Assembly (NCBI GenBank): GCA_965242805.1
Contig: CBDETD010000002.1
Span: 372,001-436,000 of the forward strand
Direction of reading: 5' to 3'
Length of the DNA: 64,000 nt
Source: JANQEU01 sp965242805
Lineage (GTDB): Bacteria; Bacteroidota; Bacteroidia; Cytophagales; Cyclobacteriaceae
This document shows, in pieces, positions 62,669 to 64,000 of this stretch. Every line of letters starts with the position of its first letter. Positions within the stretch are counted from its first letter, which is position 1. Made by a program: the position numbers and the translations under genes. The notes under the pieces are model-generated. The model saw nothing but the letters and a program-made list of their open reading frames with translations. It was not told the origin of the DNA and searched no databases.

Positions 62669-62888
62669 CAAAGCAGCGACTGGACTGACCGTCCACTATG
62701 GTTTTGAATTTTTCTAAATCAGATTTAATAACTTGACCTTCCTGTTCTATGGAGTAATTCCTATGTCCATCGAAATCAGATGCAAGGCTAACCAACCATC
62801 ACAAGTTTAACGTCCGATCACTTATCGTTTTTCTCTCTACATCCATGGCCCGTACTTTTGAAACAGGTTTAAACAAAAAATAAAAGAG

Positions 62889-63998
62889 ATGATGAAAAGA
62901 GTAATGATTAGCTGTGTCGTTTTGTACATGATCGCTACGACATACGCCGGCCTTAATGGTCAGCCAATAGCGATACCCTACGGAAACAGCCCTTCAGCTA
63001 TGGTTAGTCAGACCATTGGATTGACAGATATCACAGTGGCCTATTCGCGTCCCCGGGTTATCGACGGGGATGAAGACAAGACGGGCAAAATTTGGGGGGG
63101 ACACGTTTTCTATGGCTTTCAAAAAATAAATTTTGGATACGAACAGGAGATACCCTGGAATGCCGGACAAAACAAAAACACCACCATCTCTTTCGAACAT
63201 GATGTGAAAATCAACGGCAATGAATTGAAGGCAGGTACTTACGGGCTTTACATGGCTGTGTATGAGGATGGTAAGGTGACCTTGATATTTTCTAATAATG
63301 CCAATTCCTGGGAGAGTTTTTGGTATCACCCGGACAATGATGTTCTGAGGGTAGAAACGCAGATGGAAGATTCACCCTTTGTAAATAGCCTCACCTACAG
63401 CTTTGATGAAATTACAGACAACAGTTGTGAGCTGGCACTAACATGGGAAAACAAACGAATTCCTTTCACAATTGAGGTGAATGTACATGAGATTGCCCTG
63501 GCAAGTTTCGAAGAGGATATGAAGAGCACCGCCGGATTTGGGGCAGAGGGACCCGCGGCGGCCGCTGAATATTTGCTTAGGGAGGAAATCTACCTGGACC
63601 AGGCCTTGATGTATGCACAGTGGGCCATTAACAATGGACGCACCATAGGGAATTTAATACTGAAGGCTACCATCCTTATAAAAACCGGTGAGGAAGAAGA
63701 GTCTTCTGAACTTCTCTCGGAAATTGCTGAAGAAGCTAATGCCTGGCAGCTGTATTTTCTGTCCAGAGATCTTATCAGCTACGAAAAACAGGAAAAAGCA
63801 AGGGATCTGCTGAAAAGCACAATGAAAAAGAATGGAGAAGAAGCAGTAGTACATCTGGCCCTGGGTGAAGCTTATAAAGCTAATGACCAGCTGGACCTGG
63901 CAATGAAATCGGCACGAAAGGCCCTCGACCTGGAGCCAGATCCCTTTATAAAAAGTAACGCGGAAAATCTCGTCAAGGAATTAGAATCGATGCTTTAA
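62889..63998 (+). CDS. DUF2911 protein with C-terminal TPR repeats
   Basis: The 369-residue protein has a signal peptide (about 1-24, MKRVMISCVVLYMIATTYAG). A DUF2911 domain (about 35-200) follows, with SPSAMVSQTIGLTDITVAYSRPRV and ISFEHDVKINGNELKAGTYGLYM. It then has helical TPR-like repeats (about 215-369, EEAVVHLALGEAYKANDQLDLAMKSARKALDLEP). This combination is common in marine and soil Bacteroidota. The role is unknown; periplasmic or surface location is expected. Confidence 0.88.
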   Translation: MMKRVMISCVVLYMIATTYAGLNGQPIAIPYGNSPSAMVSQTIGLTDITVAYSRPRVIDGDEDKTGKIWGGHVFYGFQKINFGYEQEIPWNAGQNKNTTISFEHDVKINGNELKAGTYGLYMAVYEDGKVTLIFSNNANSWESFWYHPDNDVLRVETQMEDSPFVNSLTYSFDEITDNSCELALTWENKRIPFTIEVNVHEIALASFEEDMKSTAGFGAEGPAAAAEYLLREEIYLDQALMYAQWAINNGRTIGNLILKATILIKTGEEEESSELLSEIAEEANAWQLYFLSRDLISYEKQEKARDLLKSTMKKNGEEAVVHLALGEAYKANDQLDLAMKSARKALDLEPDPFIKSNAENLVKELESML

Positions 63999-64000
63999 AT

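Overview
The window looks like a chromosomal segment of a Bacteroidota bacterium, most likely a free-living Cytophagales member; this rank is an inference from gene content. The evidence is a SusC/SusD pair, a protein ending in a type IX secretion (T9SS) sorting domain, reg_prop/Y_Y_Y histidine kinases, MacB/FtsX-type permeases without an adjacent ATPase, PadR, SigZ and LytTR regulators, and AT-rich spacers with few Shine-Dalgarno sites. No rRNA, tRNA, CRISPR array, prophage or insertion sequence was recognised.

Left part (1-30500). A trypsin-like protease cut by the window edge is followed by an Lrp regulator, a glyoxalase-fold protein, a membrane AraC regulator with a cysteine-rich N-terminus, two TolB-like propeller proteins, a SulP transporter with an extra C-terminal domain, and a lipoprotein. 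Three MacB-like permeases follow (one behind a padR gene), with greB and a class III nucleotide cyclase between the last two. Then come sigZ with an outer-membrane protein, a one-piece propeller/histidine kinase, OsmC, a DUF2177/DUF1295 pair, a GAF kinase, and a CoA-transferase coupled to an SLC13 permease. Spacers here hold a 21-bp tandem repeat, a 107-bp nested inverted repeat and dispersed repeats.

Middle (32200-42800). A secreted unknown protein is flanked by direct repeats of about 140 bp. A compact signalling cluster follows: GAF kinase, short kinase, CheY-like receiver and multi-domain hybrid kinase. Next are the remnant of a lumazine-binding-like gene, a Crp-family regulator above a START lipoprotein/DUF6326/alcohol dehydrogenase operon, a truncated haemoglobin and a second glyoxalase-fold protein.

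Right part (43046-59985). This is the most striking region: a polysaccharide-utilisation-like locus that appears dedicated to ribose-containing compounds. A LacI regulator precedes a surface lipoprotein, SusC, SusD, a lipoprotein ADP-ribosylglycohydrolase (ARH), an NTF2-like protein, a lipoprotein nucleoside hydrolase, and a 1182-residue fusion of ARH, beta-helix, PKD, a possible binding module and a T9SS tail. A ureide-permease-like transporter, ribokinase and a second beta-helix lipoprotein complete it. The set resembles the rus ribose-utilisation system of Bacteroides thetaiotaomicron, with added beta-helix proteins. The inferred flow is surface capture, release of ribose outside or in the periplasm, uptake, and phosphorylation to ribose 5-phosphate. 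An 11-bp motif, TTTGTGCAAAT, occurs upstream of both the LacI gene and the surface-protein operon and is the best operator candidate.

The end (59982-63998) holds an alpha/beta-hydrolase broken at a T7 run, a membrane LytTR regulator, a DUF1622 protein and a DUF2911/TPR protein.
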